Shown in pieces: positions 53,146 through 62,755 of a stretch of DNA of 64,000 nucleotides. Below the pieces are notes generated by a model. It saw nothing but the letters and a program-made list of their open reading frames with translations. It ran no database searches and was not told the DNA's origin. The translations under genes were made by a program, and so were the position numbers. This DNA comes from Nocardioides sp. URHA0020 (GTDB lineage Bacteria; Actinomycetota; Actinomycetes; Propionibacteriales; Nocardioidaceae), in NCBI RefSeq assembly GCF_000620705.1, contig NZ_KK211170.1:62001-126000 (forward strand), written 5' to 3'. Position 1 is the stretch's first letter. The number at the start of each line of letters is the position of its first letter.

Positions 53146-54344
53146 CTGCGGCTCCTGACGGGGACGACACCTGGGACGTGGTCGTCGTCGGGGCGGGGCC
53201 GGCCGGCTCGGCCGCGGCGCTGGGCGCGCTCGCCGCCGACCCGTCGCTGAGGGTGCTGCTGGTGGACCGCGCCGACTTCCCCCGCGACAAGTGCTGCGGC
53301 GACGGCATCGCCCCCCACGTGCTCGACATCCTGGCGGACGTAGGCGTCCGCGACGTCACCGAGGGCTGGGAGCCGCTGCGCCAGCTGGAGATCGCCAACC
53401 GGCACACCTCGGTGGCGGGCCGGCTGGCCCGGCCCGTCTGGGTCATCCCGCGCGAGGTCTTCGACGCCCGTCTGGTCGAGCGGGCCAGGTCCGCGGGCGC
53501 CCGGGTCGAGCGCCGCCGCGTCGCCTCGATCGAGGAGCGCGACGGCGTGGTCGTGATCGACGAGACGGTCCGCGCGCGGGTGGTGGTCGGTGCGGACGGC
53601 GCGCACTCCGTCGTACGCCGCAGCGTCGTCGGCGACGCCGCCGGCCGGTCTCCGGCGGCCCTCGCCATCCGCGGCTACGTGCCCACCCCTCCCGACCTGC
53701 GCGGACTGCAGCTGATCCGCTACGGCGACCGTCGGCAGCCGGCGTACGCGTGGTGCTTCGACCGCGGCGACGGGCTGGCCAACGTCGGCTACGGGGAGTT
53801 CCTCCCCGAGCGCGACGCCGGGTCGCTGTCGCGGCGGCTGCTCCTCGAGCAGCTCGAGCGCCTGATCCCGGGGTCCGTGGCCGACGGGGTCCAGTGGCGC
53901 GCCCACCACCTGCCGCTGTCCGGGCTCCGGTGGACCCAGCCGTCCGGCCCGGTGCTGCTCGCCGGGGACGCGGCCGGGCTGGTGAACCCGATGACCGGCG
54001 AGGGGATCTTCTACGCCGTGCTCACCGGTGTCGCGGCCGGCCGGGCGGCCGCGGGCGCGATCCGGCAGGGCCGCCCGGCGAGCGCCGGGGCCACCTACCG
54101 CCGCTCCGTGCAGCGCGCACTCGCCGGTCACCTCCGACACACCTGGCTCGCCTCCCGGCTCACCCGGCACGAGGGCGTGGTCACCGCAGGCATCCGCGCG
54201 TCGTCCTCGGACCGAAGAGTCTTCGACGACCTCGTCGAGATCGGGCTGGGCCGCGGCCGGATCACGCCACGGCTCGCCACCGGACTGGCGACCCAGCTCA
54301 GCATCGCCCGCACGCCATCAGGACGAAGGAGCCGCACACCATGA
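53142..54344 (+). CDS. Geranylgeranyl reductase-family FAD flavoprotein
   Basis: This 400-residue flavoprotein has the N-terminal FAD fingerprint [16 protein letters not shown], the family element [16 protein letters not shown], and the second FAD motif [19 protein letters not shown]. Members reduce double bonds in prenyl chains (geranylgeranyl to phytyl, or archaeal lipids), or hydroxylate. Overlap with the UbiA gene (GTGA) suggests it acts on the prenyl chain that UbiA transfers. It also overlaps the PKS start (ATGA). Confidence 0.88.
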   Translation: MTAAPDGDDTWDVVVVGAGPAGSAAALGALAADPSLRVLLVDRADFPRDKCCGDGIAPHVLDILADVGVRDVTEGWEPLRQLEIANRHTSVAGRLARPVWVIPREVFDARLVERARSAGARVERRRVASIEERDGVVVIDETVRARVVVGADGAHSVVRRSVVGDAAGRSPAALAIRGYVPTPPDLRGLQLIRYGDRRQPAYAWCFDRGDGLANVGYGEFLPERDAGSLSRRLLLEQLERLIPGSVADGVQWRAHHLPLSGLRWTQPSGPVLLAGDAAGLVNPMTGEGIFYAVLTGVAAGRAAAGAIRQGRPASAGATYRRSVQRALAGHLRHTWLASRLTRHEGVVTAGIRASSSDRRVFDDLVEIGLGRGRITPRLATGLATQLSIARTPSGRRSRTP

Positions 54345-55432
54345 AGATCCTTGCCGCACGAGGCGTGCTACCGCCGCACGGCTACGACCAGGCCGACATC
54401 ACCGAGGCGTTCGTCGAGGTGATCTCGCAGGGCGGTGCCCTCGACGAACGGCTCGTCCGGAGGTTTCACGCCAACGCCGGTGTCGGGCGCCGCCACCTCG
54501 TGCTCCCGCTGGAGGACTACGGCACCCTCGACGGCTTCACCGAGGCCAACGACCTCTTCATCGAGCACGCCGTCCAGCTCGGGTCGGCCGCCCTGGAGGA
54601 AGCGCTGAAGGACGCCGGGCTGACGCCCACCGACGTCGACCTGATCGTGTGCGCCACGGTGACGGGGCTGGCGGTGCCGTCGCTGGAGGCCCGCATCGCC
54701 GGCGTCGTCGGCCTGCGTCCCGACGTCAAGCGGGTGCCGCTGGTGGGGCTCGGGTGCGTGGCCGGCGCCGCCGGCCTGGCCCGGCTCCACGACTACCTGG
54801 TCGGCCATCCCGATGAGGTCGCGGTCCTGGTGAGCGTCGAGCTGTGCTCGCTCACGGTCCAGCGCAACGACGTGTCCGTGCCCAACCTCGTCGCCAGCGG
54901 GCTGTTCGGGGACGGGGCCGCGGCCGTGGTCGCCGCGGGGGCGAACACGACGGGCGGCCGGGCGGAGGTCCTGGACACGCGCAGCCATCTCTACCCCGAC
55001 TCCGAGCGCACGATGGGCTTCGACGTCACCTCCGACGGCCTGCGGATCGTCCTGGACGCCGAGGTGCCGGCCATCGTCAACCGCTACATCCGCGCGGACG
55101 TCGAGGGCCTGCTGAGCGACCACGGGCTCGGCCTGGACGACGTCGGCTGGTGGGTGTGCCACCCGGGTGGTCCGAAGGTGATCGACGCCGTCCGGCTCGC
55201 CCTCGACCTGACGCACGAGGCGGTCGCGCTGACGACCGCGTCCCTCGAGCGGATCGGCAACCTGTCCTCCGCGTCGGTGCTCCACGTCCTGGCCGACACC
55301 TTCCGGGAGCGGCCGCCGGCGCCGGGCTCGTACGGTGTGGTCATGGCGATGGGTCCCGGCTTCTGCTCCGAGCTGCTGATCGTCCGGGCGCCCGGCGAGC
55401 CCGTGGACGCCGACCGGGCGCGGGCGTCGTGA
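54341..55432 (+). CDS. Type III polyketide synthase
   Basis: This 363-residue chalcone-synthase-like homodimeric PKS has the complete triad Cys139 (GLGCVAG), His274 (CHPGGPKV) and Asn307 (GNLSSASVL), plus the C-terminal GPGFCSELL loop. It condenses malonyl-CoA onto an acyl starter and forms a pyrone or resorcinol ring. Next to it are an ICMT-type methyltransferase and an FAD hydroxylase-like gene, the order of srsA-srsB-srsC of Streptomyces griseus, which makes alkylresorcinols and their methylated quinones. A fatty-acyl starter is therefore the most likely, by inference. Confidence 0.94.
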   Translation: MKILAARGVLPPHGYDQADITEAFVEVISQGGALDERLVRRFHANAGVGRRHLVLPLEDYGTLDGFTEANDLFIEHAVQLGSAALEEALKDAGLTPTDVDLIVCATVTGLAVPSLEARIAGVVGLRPDVKRVPLVGLGCVAGAAGLARLHDYLVGHPDEVAVLVSVELCSLTVQRNDVSVPNLVASGLFGDGAAAVVAAGANTTGGRAEVLDTRSHLYPDSERTMGFDVTSDGLRIVLDAEVPAIVNRYIRADVEGLLSDHGLGLDDVGWWVCHPGGPKVIDAVRLALDLTHEAVALTTASLERIGNLSSASVLHVLADTFRERPPAPGSYGVVMAMGPGFCSELLIVRAPGEPVDADRARAS

Positions 55433-55965
55433 CCAGCCTGACGGCCTTCACCGTCCTGGTCTGCCTGGTTGCGCTCGAGCGGCTCGCCGAGCTGGTCGTG
55501 TCCAAGCGCAACGCCGCCTGGAGCTTCGAGCGCGGCGGGGTGGAGACGGGACGCTCGCACTATCCCGTGATGGTCGTCCTGCACAGCGGCTTCCTGGTCG
55601 CCATGCTCGTCGAGGCGTGGGTGCGCCGCCCGGAGGTCCCCGGCTGGCTCGCCTGGTCGATGCTCGCCCTCGTCGTCCTCGCCCAGGGGCTGCGGTGGTG
55701 GTGCATCCGCACGCTCGGGCACCAGTGGAACACGCGCGTCATCGTGGTGCCCGGCCTGACGCCCGTCAGGAAGGGTCCCTACCGTCTCCTCGACCACCCC
55801 AACTACGTCGCCGTCGTCGTGGAGGGCGCGGCCCTGCCCATGGTGCACGCCGCGTGGATCACCGCGCTCGGGTTCACGGTGCTCAACGCCGCGCTGCTCT
55901 ACGTGCGGATCAACGTCGAGAACGCCGCCATCGGCGGGCTCCAGGTCGGGGAGCCCGGTGCGTGA
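55429..55965 (+). CDS. ICMT-type membrane methyltransferase (SrsB-like)
   Basis: This 178-residue protein of the isoprenylcysteine carboxyl methyltransferase family has about four membrane segments and the conserved C-terminal core [14 protein letters not shown], then [20 protein letters not shown]. In srs clusters the homologue methylates an alkylresorcinol hydroxyl. The GTG start overlaps the PKS stop, and its own end overlaps the next flavoprotein by 8 bp. Confidence 0.88.
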   Translation: MTSLTAFTVLVCLVALERLAELVVSKRNAAWSFERGGVETGRSHYPVMVVLHSGFLVAMLVEAWVRRPEVPGWLAWSMLALVVLAQGLRWWCIRTLGHQWNTRVIVVPGLTPVRKGPYRLLDHPNYVAVVVEGAALPMVHAAWITALGFTVLNAALLYVRINVENAAIGGLQVGEPGA

Positions 55966-56974
55966 CCTGATCGTGGTCGGCGGCGGCCCCGTCGGCCTCG
56001 CGGTCGCCCTCGGGGCCGCTCGCGCGGGACTCGACGTGGCCGTCGTCGAGCGGCGGACCGGGGCGATCGACAAGGCCTGCGGCGAGGGTCTGATGCCGGG
56101 GGCCATCACCCGGCTCGCCGCGCTCGGTGTCCACCCGGAGGGCCACCCGCTGACCGGCATCCGCTACGTCGACGGTGACCACCGGGCCGAGGCGTCGTTC
56201 CGGAGCGGCGTCGGGCTCGGGGTGCGGCGTACGACGCTGCACGCGGCCCTGTCCGAGGCCGCCGCCGCCGCCGGTGTCGTGACGCTGCACCGGTCGGTGA
56301 CCCACGTCGACGACGCCGGCGACCGGGTGCTGGTCGACGGTGAGCCCGCCCGCTACCTGGTGGCGGCCGACGGCCTGCACTCACCGGTGCGTCGGATGCT
56401 CGGGCTCGACCAGCCGCGTCACCGCCAACGCCGGTACGGCCAGCGCTGCCACTTCGCGGCGGCGCCGTGGACGTCGTTCGTCGAGGTGCACTGGGCCGAG
56501 GTGGGGGAGGCGTACGTGACCCCGGTCAGCGAGGACCAGGTCGGCGTCGCGGTGCTCAGCGAGAGCCGGCGCGGCTTCGACGACCTGCTGAGCTGCTTCC
56601 CCGAGATCGTGGACCGGCTGGCCGGGGCTGCCCCGACCAGGGTGCTCGGCGCCGGCCCCCTGCGGCAGCGGTCCCGACGCCGGAGCTCGGGCCGGGTCCT
56701 GCTCGTCGGGGACGCCGCCGGCTACGTGGACGCGCTGACCGGTGAGGGGATCGCCGTCGGGCTCGCCCAGGCGTCCGCGGCGGTCGCCGCGGTGGCGGCC
56801 GACGACCCCGCCCGCTACGAGGCCAGCAGCCGGAAGCTCAGCCGGCGCCACGAGCTGCTCACCCAGGGGCTGCTCGGTGCCACGGCGCACCCCCGGCTGC
56901 GGCGTCGCCTGGTGCCGTCCGCCGCGGCCCTGCCCTGGGTGTTCGACTCGGTGGTCAACCAGCTCGCCGGGTAG
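55958..56974 (+). CDS. FAD-dependent monooxygenase-like protein (SrsC-like)
   Basis: This 338-residue flavoprotein has the FAD motif LIVVGGGPVGLAVALGAAR, CGEGLMPGAI and the second motif VLLVGDAAGYVDALTGEGI. It is close to aromatic hydroxylases and geranylgeranyl-reductase-like proteins. In the srs pathway the homologue hydroxylates the resorcinol ring toward a quinone, a role that fits here. Start GTG 55958. It is the last gene of the cluster; the next gene is on the opposite strand after 33 bp. Confidence 0.86.
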   Translation: MRDLIVVGGGPVGLAVALGAARAGLDVAVVERRTGAIDKACGEGLMPGAITRLAALGVHPEGHPLTGIRYVDGDHRAEASFRSGVGLGVRRTTLHAALSEAAAAAGVVTLHRSVTHVDDAGDRVLVDGEPARYLVAADGLHSPVRRMLGLDQPRHRQRRYGQRCHFAAAPWTSFVEVHWAEVGEAYVTPVSEDQVGVAVLSESRRGFDDLLSCFPEIVDRLAGAAPTRVLGAGPLRQRSRRRSSGRVLLVGDAAGYVDALTGEGIAVGLAQASAAVAAVAADDPARYEASSRKLSRRHELLTQGLLGATAHPRLRRRLVPSAAALPWVFDSVVNQLAG

Positions 56975-57007
56975 GTCCGGGCCCGGGCCACCTCTCCTGG
57001 CGGCGGC

Positions 57008-57721
57008 TCAGGCCTGGGGGACGTGCTCCTCCATGCGGTAGCCGACACCGCGGACGGTGCGGATGAAGCGGGAGCCGCCCAGCTTGCGGCGCAGGTTGCC
57101 GACGTGGACCTCGACGACGTGGGTGTCGCCGATCCAGGGCGTGCCCCACACCGCCTTGAGCAGCTCCTCGCGGGTCACGACCCTCGCGGGGCTGCGCATC
57201 AGCTCGGTCAGCAGGTCGAACTCCGTGCGGGTCAGCAGCAGCTCCTCGCCGTCGCGGTAGACCCGTCGGGAGGAGACGTCGACGCGCAGGACGCCGTACG
57301 TCAGCAGCTCGGCGGCGTCGCCCTCCGCCGTGATGCCCGGCCGCGGCCGGCGGAACATCGCGTTGACCCGGGCCTGGAGCTCGCGGAGGCTGAACGGCTT
57401 GGACATGAAGTCGTCGGCGCCGGTCTCGAGGCCGAGCAGGCGGTCGATCTCGTCGGAGCGGGCGGTCACCATGATGATGTAGGCGTCGCTCTCCTCGCGG
57501 ATCTGACGGCACACCTCGATGCCGTCGATGCCCGGGAGGCCGAGATCGAGCGTCACCAGGTCGGGGTTGATCGCGCGGACCGCGGCCACGCCGGCGGGGC
57601 CGCTGTCCACCGCCGTGACCTCGAGCCCGAGGTCCGACAGGGTGTGGGTGATCAGCTCGCGGATGTCGCGGTCGTCCTCGACCACGACGGCGCGCCGCGC
57701 CCGCTGAGTTACACCCTCCAT
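57008..57721 (-). CDS. Orphan OmpR/PhoB-type response regulator
   Basis: This 237-residue regulator has a receiver with acidic pocket VVVEDDRD, Asp in LVTLDLGLPGIDG and Lys in FMSKPFS, and a winged-helix DNA-binding domain (LTRTEFDLLTELMRSPARVV, then VEVHVGNLRRKLG). No histidine kinase gene adjoins it. The ATG at 57721 faces the GSIII gene across 265 bp that contain an 11-bp direct repeat, a likely binding site. The longer open frame upstream covers that control region and is not coding. Confidence 0.9.
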   Translation of the reverse strand: MEGVTQRARRAVVVEDDRDIRELITHTLSDLGLEVTAVDSGPAGVAAVRAINPDLVTLDLGLPGIDGIEVCRQIREESDAYIIMVTARSDEIDRLLGLETGADDFMSKPFSLRELQARVNAMFRRPRPGITAEGDAAELLTYGVLRVDVSSRRVYRDGEELLLTRTEFDLLTELMRSPARVVTREELLKAVWGTPWIGDTHVVEVHVGNLRRKLGGSRFIRTVRGVGYRMEEHVPQA

Positions 57722-57760
57722 GGGGACGGATGATGCCACGAACGGGGCCGTTATCGTTCC

Positions 57761-57776
57761 GTGACCGGACGGTGAC
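57761..57776. promoter_or_regulatory. 11-bp-spaced direct repeat GTGAC-N6-GTGAC
   Basis: GTGAC at 57761-57765 and GTGAC at 57772-57776 stand exactly 11 bp apart, one helical turn, 40 bp upstream of the response regulator start. OmpR/PhoB-type regulators bind 11-bp direct repeats, and the nitrogen regulator GlnR uses GTnAC-N6-GnAAC. Both readings fit the place between an OmpR-type gene and a glutamine synthetase. Confidence 0.45.
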
Positions 57777-57986
57777 CTTTTCGACGCCTGGTCCGGTCGA
57801 GGTCGGAGGTGGACGTCGAGACCGTAGCCGGTCGGCACGGGCCCTGGGTTACGGACATGTGTCGGACCCGATCGGGATGGATCGGACGACGGGGGACACC
57901 CGGCCGAAACAGTTCGGACACGTGGCGCCCGTACGTTGCCGATCACGGCCGTGCGGAGCGGCGTACGTGTCAAGGAGCCCCGATCG

Positions 57987-60164
57987 ATGAGTGCGAACAA
58001 GGTCCGTCTGCAGGCGATCTCCGAGGTGGAGTCCTACGTCCCTCCGGCGATCACCTTCGACATCGGCGAGGAGCCGGGCGAGGTCTTCGGCTCCAACGTC
58101 TTCAGCGTCAGCGTGATGCAGAAGCGGCTGCCCAAGTCGGTCTACAAGTCGGTGCTCGCGACCATCGAGAAGTCGGCCCCGCTGGACCCGCTGGTCGCCG
58201 ACGCCGTCGCCTCGGCGATGAAGGACTGGGCGATGGAGAAGGGCGCGACCCACTACGCCCACGTCTTCTACCCGCTGACCGGCCTCACCGCGGAGAAGCA
58301 CGACAGCTTCCTGGACCCGGTCGGCGACGGCACGGCCTTCGCGTCGTTCTCCGGCAAGACGCTGATCCAGGGTGAGCCGGACGCCTCGAGCTTCCCGAAC
58401 GGCGGCCTGCGCAACACCTTCGAGGCACGCGGCTACACCGGCTGGGACGTGATGAGCCCGGCGTACGTCCTGGAGAACCCGAACGGCAACACGCTGTGCA
58501 TCCCCACCATCTTCATCTCGATGACCGGTGAGGCGCTCGACCACAAGACGCCGATCCTGCGCTCGCAGCAGGCGATGGCGATCCACGCCGAGCGCGTGCT
58601 GAGGCTCTTCGGGTACGACAACGCCGAGCGCGTCGTGTCCTACCTGGGCCCCGAGCAGGAGTACTTCCTGATCGACCGCCACTTCTTCCTCTCGCGTCCC
58701 GACCTGATCAACGCCGGCCGCACGCTCTTCGGGGCCAAGCCGCCCAAGGGCCAGGAGTTCGACGACCACTACTTCGGCGCCATCCCCGAGCGCGTGCTCG
58801 CGTTCATGATGGACACCGAGCGGGAGCTCTTCAAGCTCGGCATCCCGGCCAAGACCCGCCACAACGAGGTCGCGCCCGGTCAGTTCGAGCTGGCGCCGAT
58901 GTTCGAGCGGGCCAACCAGGGCTCCGACCACCAGCAGCTGACGATGACGACCTTCAAGGCCGTCGCCAAGAAGCACGGCATGGAGTGTCTCTTCCACGAG
59001 AAGCCCTTCGCCGGCGTCAACGGCTCGGGCAAGCACGTCAACTTCTCGCTCGGCAACAGCGAGCTCGGCAGCCTCTTCGTCCCCGGGGACAACCCGCACG
59101 ACAACGCCCAGTTCCTGGTCTTCTGCGCTGCCGTGATCCGCGGCGTCGACCTCTACGGCGGCCTGCTCCGCGCGTCGGTGGCCTCGGCGAGCAACGACCA
59201 CCGCCTGGGCGCCAACGAGGCCCCGCCCGCGATCATCTCGATCTTCCTCGGCGACCAGCTCGCCGACGTCTTCGACCAGATCGCCAAGGGAGGTGCGACC
59301 CACTCCAAGGAGAAGGGGACGCTCGCCATCGGCATCGACACCCTGCCCGACCTCACCAAGGACCCGGGCGATCGCAACCGCACCTCGCCGTTCGCCTTCA
59401 CGGGCAACCGGTTCGAGTTCCGCGCCCCGGGCTCGAACCAGACCGTCGCCGGCCCGATGGTGGTGCTCAACACGATCATGGCCGAGGCGCTGGACCACTG
59501 CGCCACCGAGCTCGAGACGGCGGTCGCCGGCGGCACGGACTTCAACGACGCCGTGCAGGCGCTGCTCGCGACGATCATCGCCGACCACGGCAAGGTGATC
59601 TTCAACGGCAACGGCTACTCCGACGAGTGGCCGATCGAGGCCGAGCAGCGGGGCCTGAAGAACCTGCGCACGACGATCGACGCGCTGCCCGAGCTGATCT
59701 CTCCCGAGGCGATCGAGCTGGCCTCGACGTACGGCGTCTTCAGCGAGCGCGAGATGCACAGCCGCTACGAGATCGGCCTGGAGCAGTACATCCTCAGCGT
59801 CAGCGTCGAGGCGAACCTGACCCTCGAGATGGGCAGCACGATCATCCTGCCGGCCGCGATCCGCTACCAGACCGAGCTCGCGTCGAACGTCGCTGCTCTC
59901 AAGGCCGCCGGTGTCGAGGCGGACCTGTCCACGCTCCAGCAGGTCTCGGCTCCGGTCGCCGACCTGAAGGCCGCTCTCGCGACCCTCGCCACGGCGATCG
60001 GCCACGAGCACGCCGCGGACGCCATGGTGACCGCGACGTACTTCCGCGACACGGTCCTGCCCGCGATGGCGGCGGTCCGCACGGCGGCCGACACCCTGGA
60101 GGGCCTGGTGGCCGACGACCTGTGGTCGCTGCCGACCTACCAGGAGATGCTCTACATCCTCTGA
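57987..60164 (+). CDS. glnN: Glutamine synthetase type III
   Basis: This 725-residue enzyme has the GSIII length and signatures: [20 protein letters not shown] near the start, [70 protein letters not shown] and [13 protein letters not shown]. An AAGGAG site precedes the ATG. GSIII makes glutamine but is unrelated in control to GSI and is not adenylylated by GlnE. Its presence with GlnA2 in one region gives the cell at least two glutamine synthetases. The control region upstream contains the direct repeat at 57761. Confidence 0.95.
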   Translation: MSANKVRLQAISEVESYVPPAITFDIGEEPGEVFGSNVFSVSVMQKRLPKSVYKSVLATIEKSAPLDPLVADAVASAMKDWAMEKGATHYAHVFYPLTGLTAEKHDSFLDPVGDGTAFASFSGKTLIQGEPDASSFPNGGLRNTFEARGYTGWDVMSPAYVLENPNGNTLCIPTIFISMTGEALDHKTPILRSQQAMAIHAERVLRLFGYDNAERVVSYLGPEQEYFLIDRHFFLSRPDLINAGRTLFGAKPPKGQEFDDHYFGAIPERVLAFMMDTERELFKLGIPAKTRHNEVAPGQFELAPMFERANQGSDHQQLTMTTFKAVAKKHGMECLFHEKPFAGVNGSGKHVNFSLGNSELGSLFVPGDNPHDNAQFLVFCAAVIRGVDLYGGLLRASVASASNDHRLGANEAPPAIISIFLGDQLADVFDQIAKGGATHSKEKGTLAIGIDTLPDLTKDPGDRNRTSPFAFTGNRFEFRAPGSNQTVAGPMVVLNTIMAEALDHCATELETAVAGGTDFNDAVQALLATIIADHGKVIFNGNGYSDEWPIEAEQRGLKNLRTTIDALPELISPEAIELASTYGVFSEREMHSRYEIGLEQYILSVSVEANLTLEMGSTIILPAAIRYQTELASNVAALKAAGVEADLSTLQQVSAPVADLKAALATLATAIGHEHAADAMVTATYFRDTVLPAMAAVRTAADTLEGLVADDLWSLPTYQEMLYIL

Positions 60165-60233
60165 GCACGGGAGACCGCTTGAGAGCCGCGGGGATCGGGT
60201 ACGTCGAGGTGACCTGAGCCGAGGAGGCACCTG

Positions 60234-61469
60234 ATGACGGCAGTGAGCCGGTCCCATGTCCTCGCGCTGGTCCAGGCCGGCGGTGCCGGTGGCCGGATGG
60301 ACGTCCTGACGCGGGAGCGGGCCAAGCCGACGCTGCCCTTCGCCGGGGTCTTCCAGCTGATCGACTTCTCGCTGTCCAACCTGGCCAACAGCGGGATCAC
60401 CGACGTCTGGCTGTCGGTGCAGTTCCAGGGCGCTGGTCTGGGCGAGGAGGTGGCCAACGGGCGGCCGTGGGACCTCGACCGCAACCGGGGCGGCCTGCGA
60501 CTGCTGATGGCGCAGGAGGGCACGGGCGGCACCGACGAGGAGGGCTTCGCGCAGGGGAACGCCGACGAGCTCTACCGGTTCCGCGACCAGGTCGTCGCCG
60601 ACGGGCCGGAGGCGCTGGTCGTGCTCAGCGCCGACCACGTCTACCGATTCGACGTGATGGACGCCGTGCGGGCGCACCGTCGCACCGGGGCCGAGTGCAC
60701 GATCGTGACGAGCACCGTCCCGATCGACGAGGCGTCCGACCACGCCACGGTGGAGAGCGACGACGACGGCCGGGTGACCGGCTTCGCCTACAAGCCGTCG
60801 TCGCCCGGCACCGGCACCGTCGCGACCGAGATCTTCGTCTACGACCCAGCGGTCCTCGTGGCGGTGCTGGAGGAGCTCCACCGCGAGCTGGGGGCCGACG
60901 CCGCCGCCGGCGACAGCGGACTCGGCGACTTCGGCGAGCACCTGCTCCCGCGCCTGGTCGAGCGCGGTCGGGTCTACAGCCATCCGATGCCGGGCTACTG
61001 GAAGGACCTCGGGCGGCCCCACAAGTACGTCGCCGCGCACCACGACGTGCTCACCGGGGACCTGGACGTGCTGGGTGACCAGGAGTGGCCGATGGTGGGC
61101 CACCAGCAGCAGCGCGCCGCGGCCCGGGTCCTCGAGGGAGCCCGGGTCAGCGACAGCCTGCTCAGCCCCGGGTCGACCGTGAGCGGGACCGTCGTCCGCA
61201 GCGTCCTCGGACCCGGCGTGGTGGTCGAGCGCGGCGCCCTGGTGCGCGACAGCGTCGTCTTCCAGGACGTCCGCATCGGCGAGGGGGCGCGGTTGGACTG
61301 GGCGGTCGTGGACCGCGACTGCGTGCTGGAGGCCGGGGCCGAGGTCGGCTCGCCCGACACCGACCCCGCCGACTCCGACGCGATCACGCTGATCGGTCGC
61401 GGATCACGGGTCGGAGGGGGCGTCGCGCTCCCGGGCGGGTCCCGTCTGGAGCCGGGCACGACCGCGTGA
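60234..61469 (+). CDS. GlgC-like sugar nucleotidyltransferase
   Basis: This 411-residue protein resembles glucose-1-phosphate adenylyltransferase. The N-terminal nucleotide-binding core reads VQAGGAGGRMDVLTRERAKP followed by LPFAGVFQLIDFSLSNLANS; VLSADHVYRFD is the metal-binding Asp region; the last 120 residues form left-handed beta-helix turns (GSTVSGTVVRSVLGPGVVVE). The first loop (GGAGGRMDVLT) differs from the usual GGxGxRLxPLT, so it may be a divergent member and not the main GlgC. Its 3' end overlaps the convergent FUSC gene by 66 bp. Confidence 0.82.
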   Translation: MTAVSRSHVLALVQAGGAGGRMDVLTRERAKPTLPFAGVFQLIDFSLSNLANSGITDVWLSVQFQGAGLGEEVANGRPWDLDRNRGGLRLLMAQEGTGGTDEEGFAQGNADELYRFRDQVVADGPEALVVLSADHVYRFDVMDAVRAHRRTGAECTIVTSTVPIDEASDHATVESDDDGRVTGFAYKPSSPGTGTVATEIFVYDPAVLVAVLEELHRELGADAAAGDSGLGDFGEHLLPRLVERGRVYSHPMPGYWKDLGRPHKYVAAHHDVLTGDLDVLGDQEWPMVGHQQQRAAARVLEGARVSDSLLSPGSTVSGTVVRSVLGPGVVVERGALVRDSVVFQDVRIGEGARLDWAVVDRDCVLEAGAEVGSPDTDPADSDAITLIGRGSRVGGGVALPGGSRLEPGTTA

Positions 61470-62561
61470 GCCGAGCTCCCGCAGCCGCTCGCCGGGCAGC
61501 GGAGGCTGGCCGAGCGGGTTCGCCACCGCGACCTCGTCCATGGCATCGAGCGTGTTGCGCAGGTTGATGATCAGGGCGCCGTGGACCGGCCACTGCGCCG
61601 CAGAGCCGCCGGTCCGACCGAGGTCGTCGACCAGGGCGTTCAGGCGCTGCCGGGTCGCCCGGATGGCATCCGGGTCGGCCGCCCCGACCGCCTCGCCGGC
61701 GTCGACGAGCAGCCGCGGCCAGCGCTGCTGGAAGTCGGGGTCCCACGCGACCCGCATCGCCGCGTGGTAGCCGAGCGTGCGGGCCATGCTCCGGGTGTCG
61801 GCCAGTGCCTGCTCCATCCGGCCCAACAGCTCGCGGGAGCGCCGCGGGTCGCGCAGGTCGCGGGCTGGTCGGCGGGGGTTCATCCGCCCGCTCTCCTGCG
61901 CCTGGCGGACCAGCGCCCAGGCCTGGTCGATGTCGTCGTCGAGGGCGCGGGTCCGGTCGACCCACTCGGCGACGTCGGCGTCGTCGTACCCCGCCTCCAT
62001 GCGCTCGCCCATGTCGGCCAGCAGCTGCCCGATGCCGTCGTCGATGCGGTTCATCGCGGCGATCGCCGTACGACGTCGCAGCGGCGGCCAGACCACAGCG
62101 TTGACCACCAGGCCCACGGCGACGCCGATCGCGGTGTCGAGCAGGCGGTCCACCAGTGCGGAGTCGTCGCTCGAGAAGCCGGTCGTCAGCACCACCGTCG
62201 CGGTCGCGGCGACCGTGATGGCCTCTTCGCCGAACCACGGCAGGGCCCCGATCGCGAGGCCGAGCACCAGCACCACGGCGACCGAGACCGTGTCGAACCC
62301 CAGCGCCGAGCCGACCGCCCAGGCCAGCACGACGCCGGCGACGGCCGCGGTGACCTGGCGCAGGCCACGGGCGAAGGTGCGGTAGACGGTGGCGTGCACG
62401 ACCAGCAGTGCCGCCCACGGCGCGAGGAACGACTGGGACAGCGAGAACACCTCGGTCGCGAGCACCCAGGCGAGCACCGCGGCCAGCGCGGTCTTGACGA
62501 GCTGGGTGGCGTCGTTCCAGAAGACCGGGTCGCGGACCCGCCCGGACCAGCCGGTGATCAA
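61404..62561 (-). CDS. FUSC-like aromatic acid exporter family membrane protein
   Basis: This protein of about 385 residues has five or six membrane segments in its first 160 residues (LVKTALAAVLAWVLATEVF, QVTAAVAGVVLAWAVGSALG, AVVLVLGLAIGALPWFGEEA) and a long helical cytoplasmic half, as in FUSC/DUF939 proteins that may export aromatic acids. The TTG at 62561 overlaps the stop of a 36-codon upstream frame as TTGA; the longer frame upstream is a non-coding Arg-rich stretch. Confidence 0.78.
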   Translation of the reverse strand: MITGWSGRVRDPVFWNDATQLVKTALAAVLAWVLATEVFSLSQSFLAPWAALLVVHATVYRTFARGLRQVTAAVAGVVLAWAVGSALGFDTVSVAVVLVLGLAIGALPWFGEEAITVAATATVVLTTGFSSDDSALVDRLLDTAIGVAVGLVVNAVVWPPLRRRTAIAAMNRIDDGIGQLLADMGERMEAGYDDADVAEWVDRTRALDDDIDQAWALVRQAQESGRMNPRRPARDLRDPRRSRELLGRMEQALADTRSMARTLGYHAAMRVAWDPDFQQRWPRLLVDAGEAVGAADPDAIRATRQRLNALVDDLGRTGGSAAQWPVHGALIINLRNTLDAMDEVAVANPLGQPPLPGERLRELGSRGRARLQTGPARERDAPSDP

Positions 62562-62668
62562 GGCAGCGGGGTCGTCTCCGGCTCGGGGTCGTCGGTCTCG
62601 ATGGGGGCGGGGTCGCCCGAGGGGACGACCTCGGGCTCGGGCATCGGCTCGTTCGGTGTCGTGGTCAT
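62558..62668 (-). CDS. 36-residue acidic Pro-rich peptide upstream of FUSC gene
   Basis: A short frame opens with ATG 62668 and encodes MTTTPNEPMPEPEVVPSGDP, then more Pro, Glu and Asp. Its stop overlaps the TTG of the FUSC gene, so it may couple translation to it or be the true N-terminal part of a frame-changed protein. No family is known. It is also short enough to be chance. Confidence 0.35.
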   Translation of the reverse strand: MTTTPNEPMPEPEVVPSGDPAPIETDDPEPETTPLP

Positions 62669-62755
62669 GACGTCCTCGTACCCGCTCCGGCACGCGCTAC
62701 GCGTGCCGGTGCGCCTCGGCCGCGTGACCTCGCGCCCGACGGGTACAGCCAGGCC

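Noticed and set aside
57849..61103. 1084-codon minus-strand frame opposite GSIII and the GlgC-like gene
   Set aside because: Antisense shadow of two well-supported genes, with no domain and an Arg/Val/Asp-biased composition.
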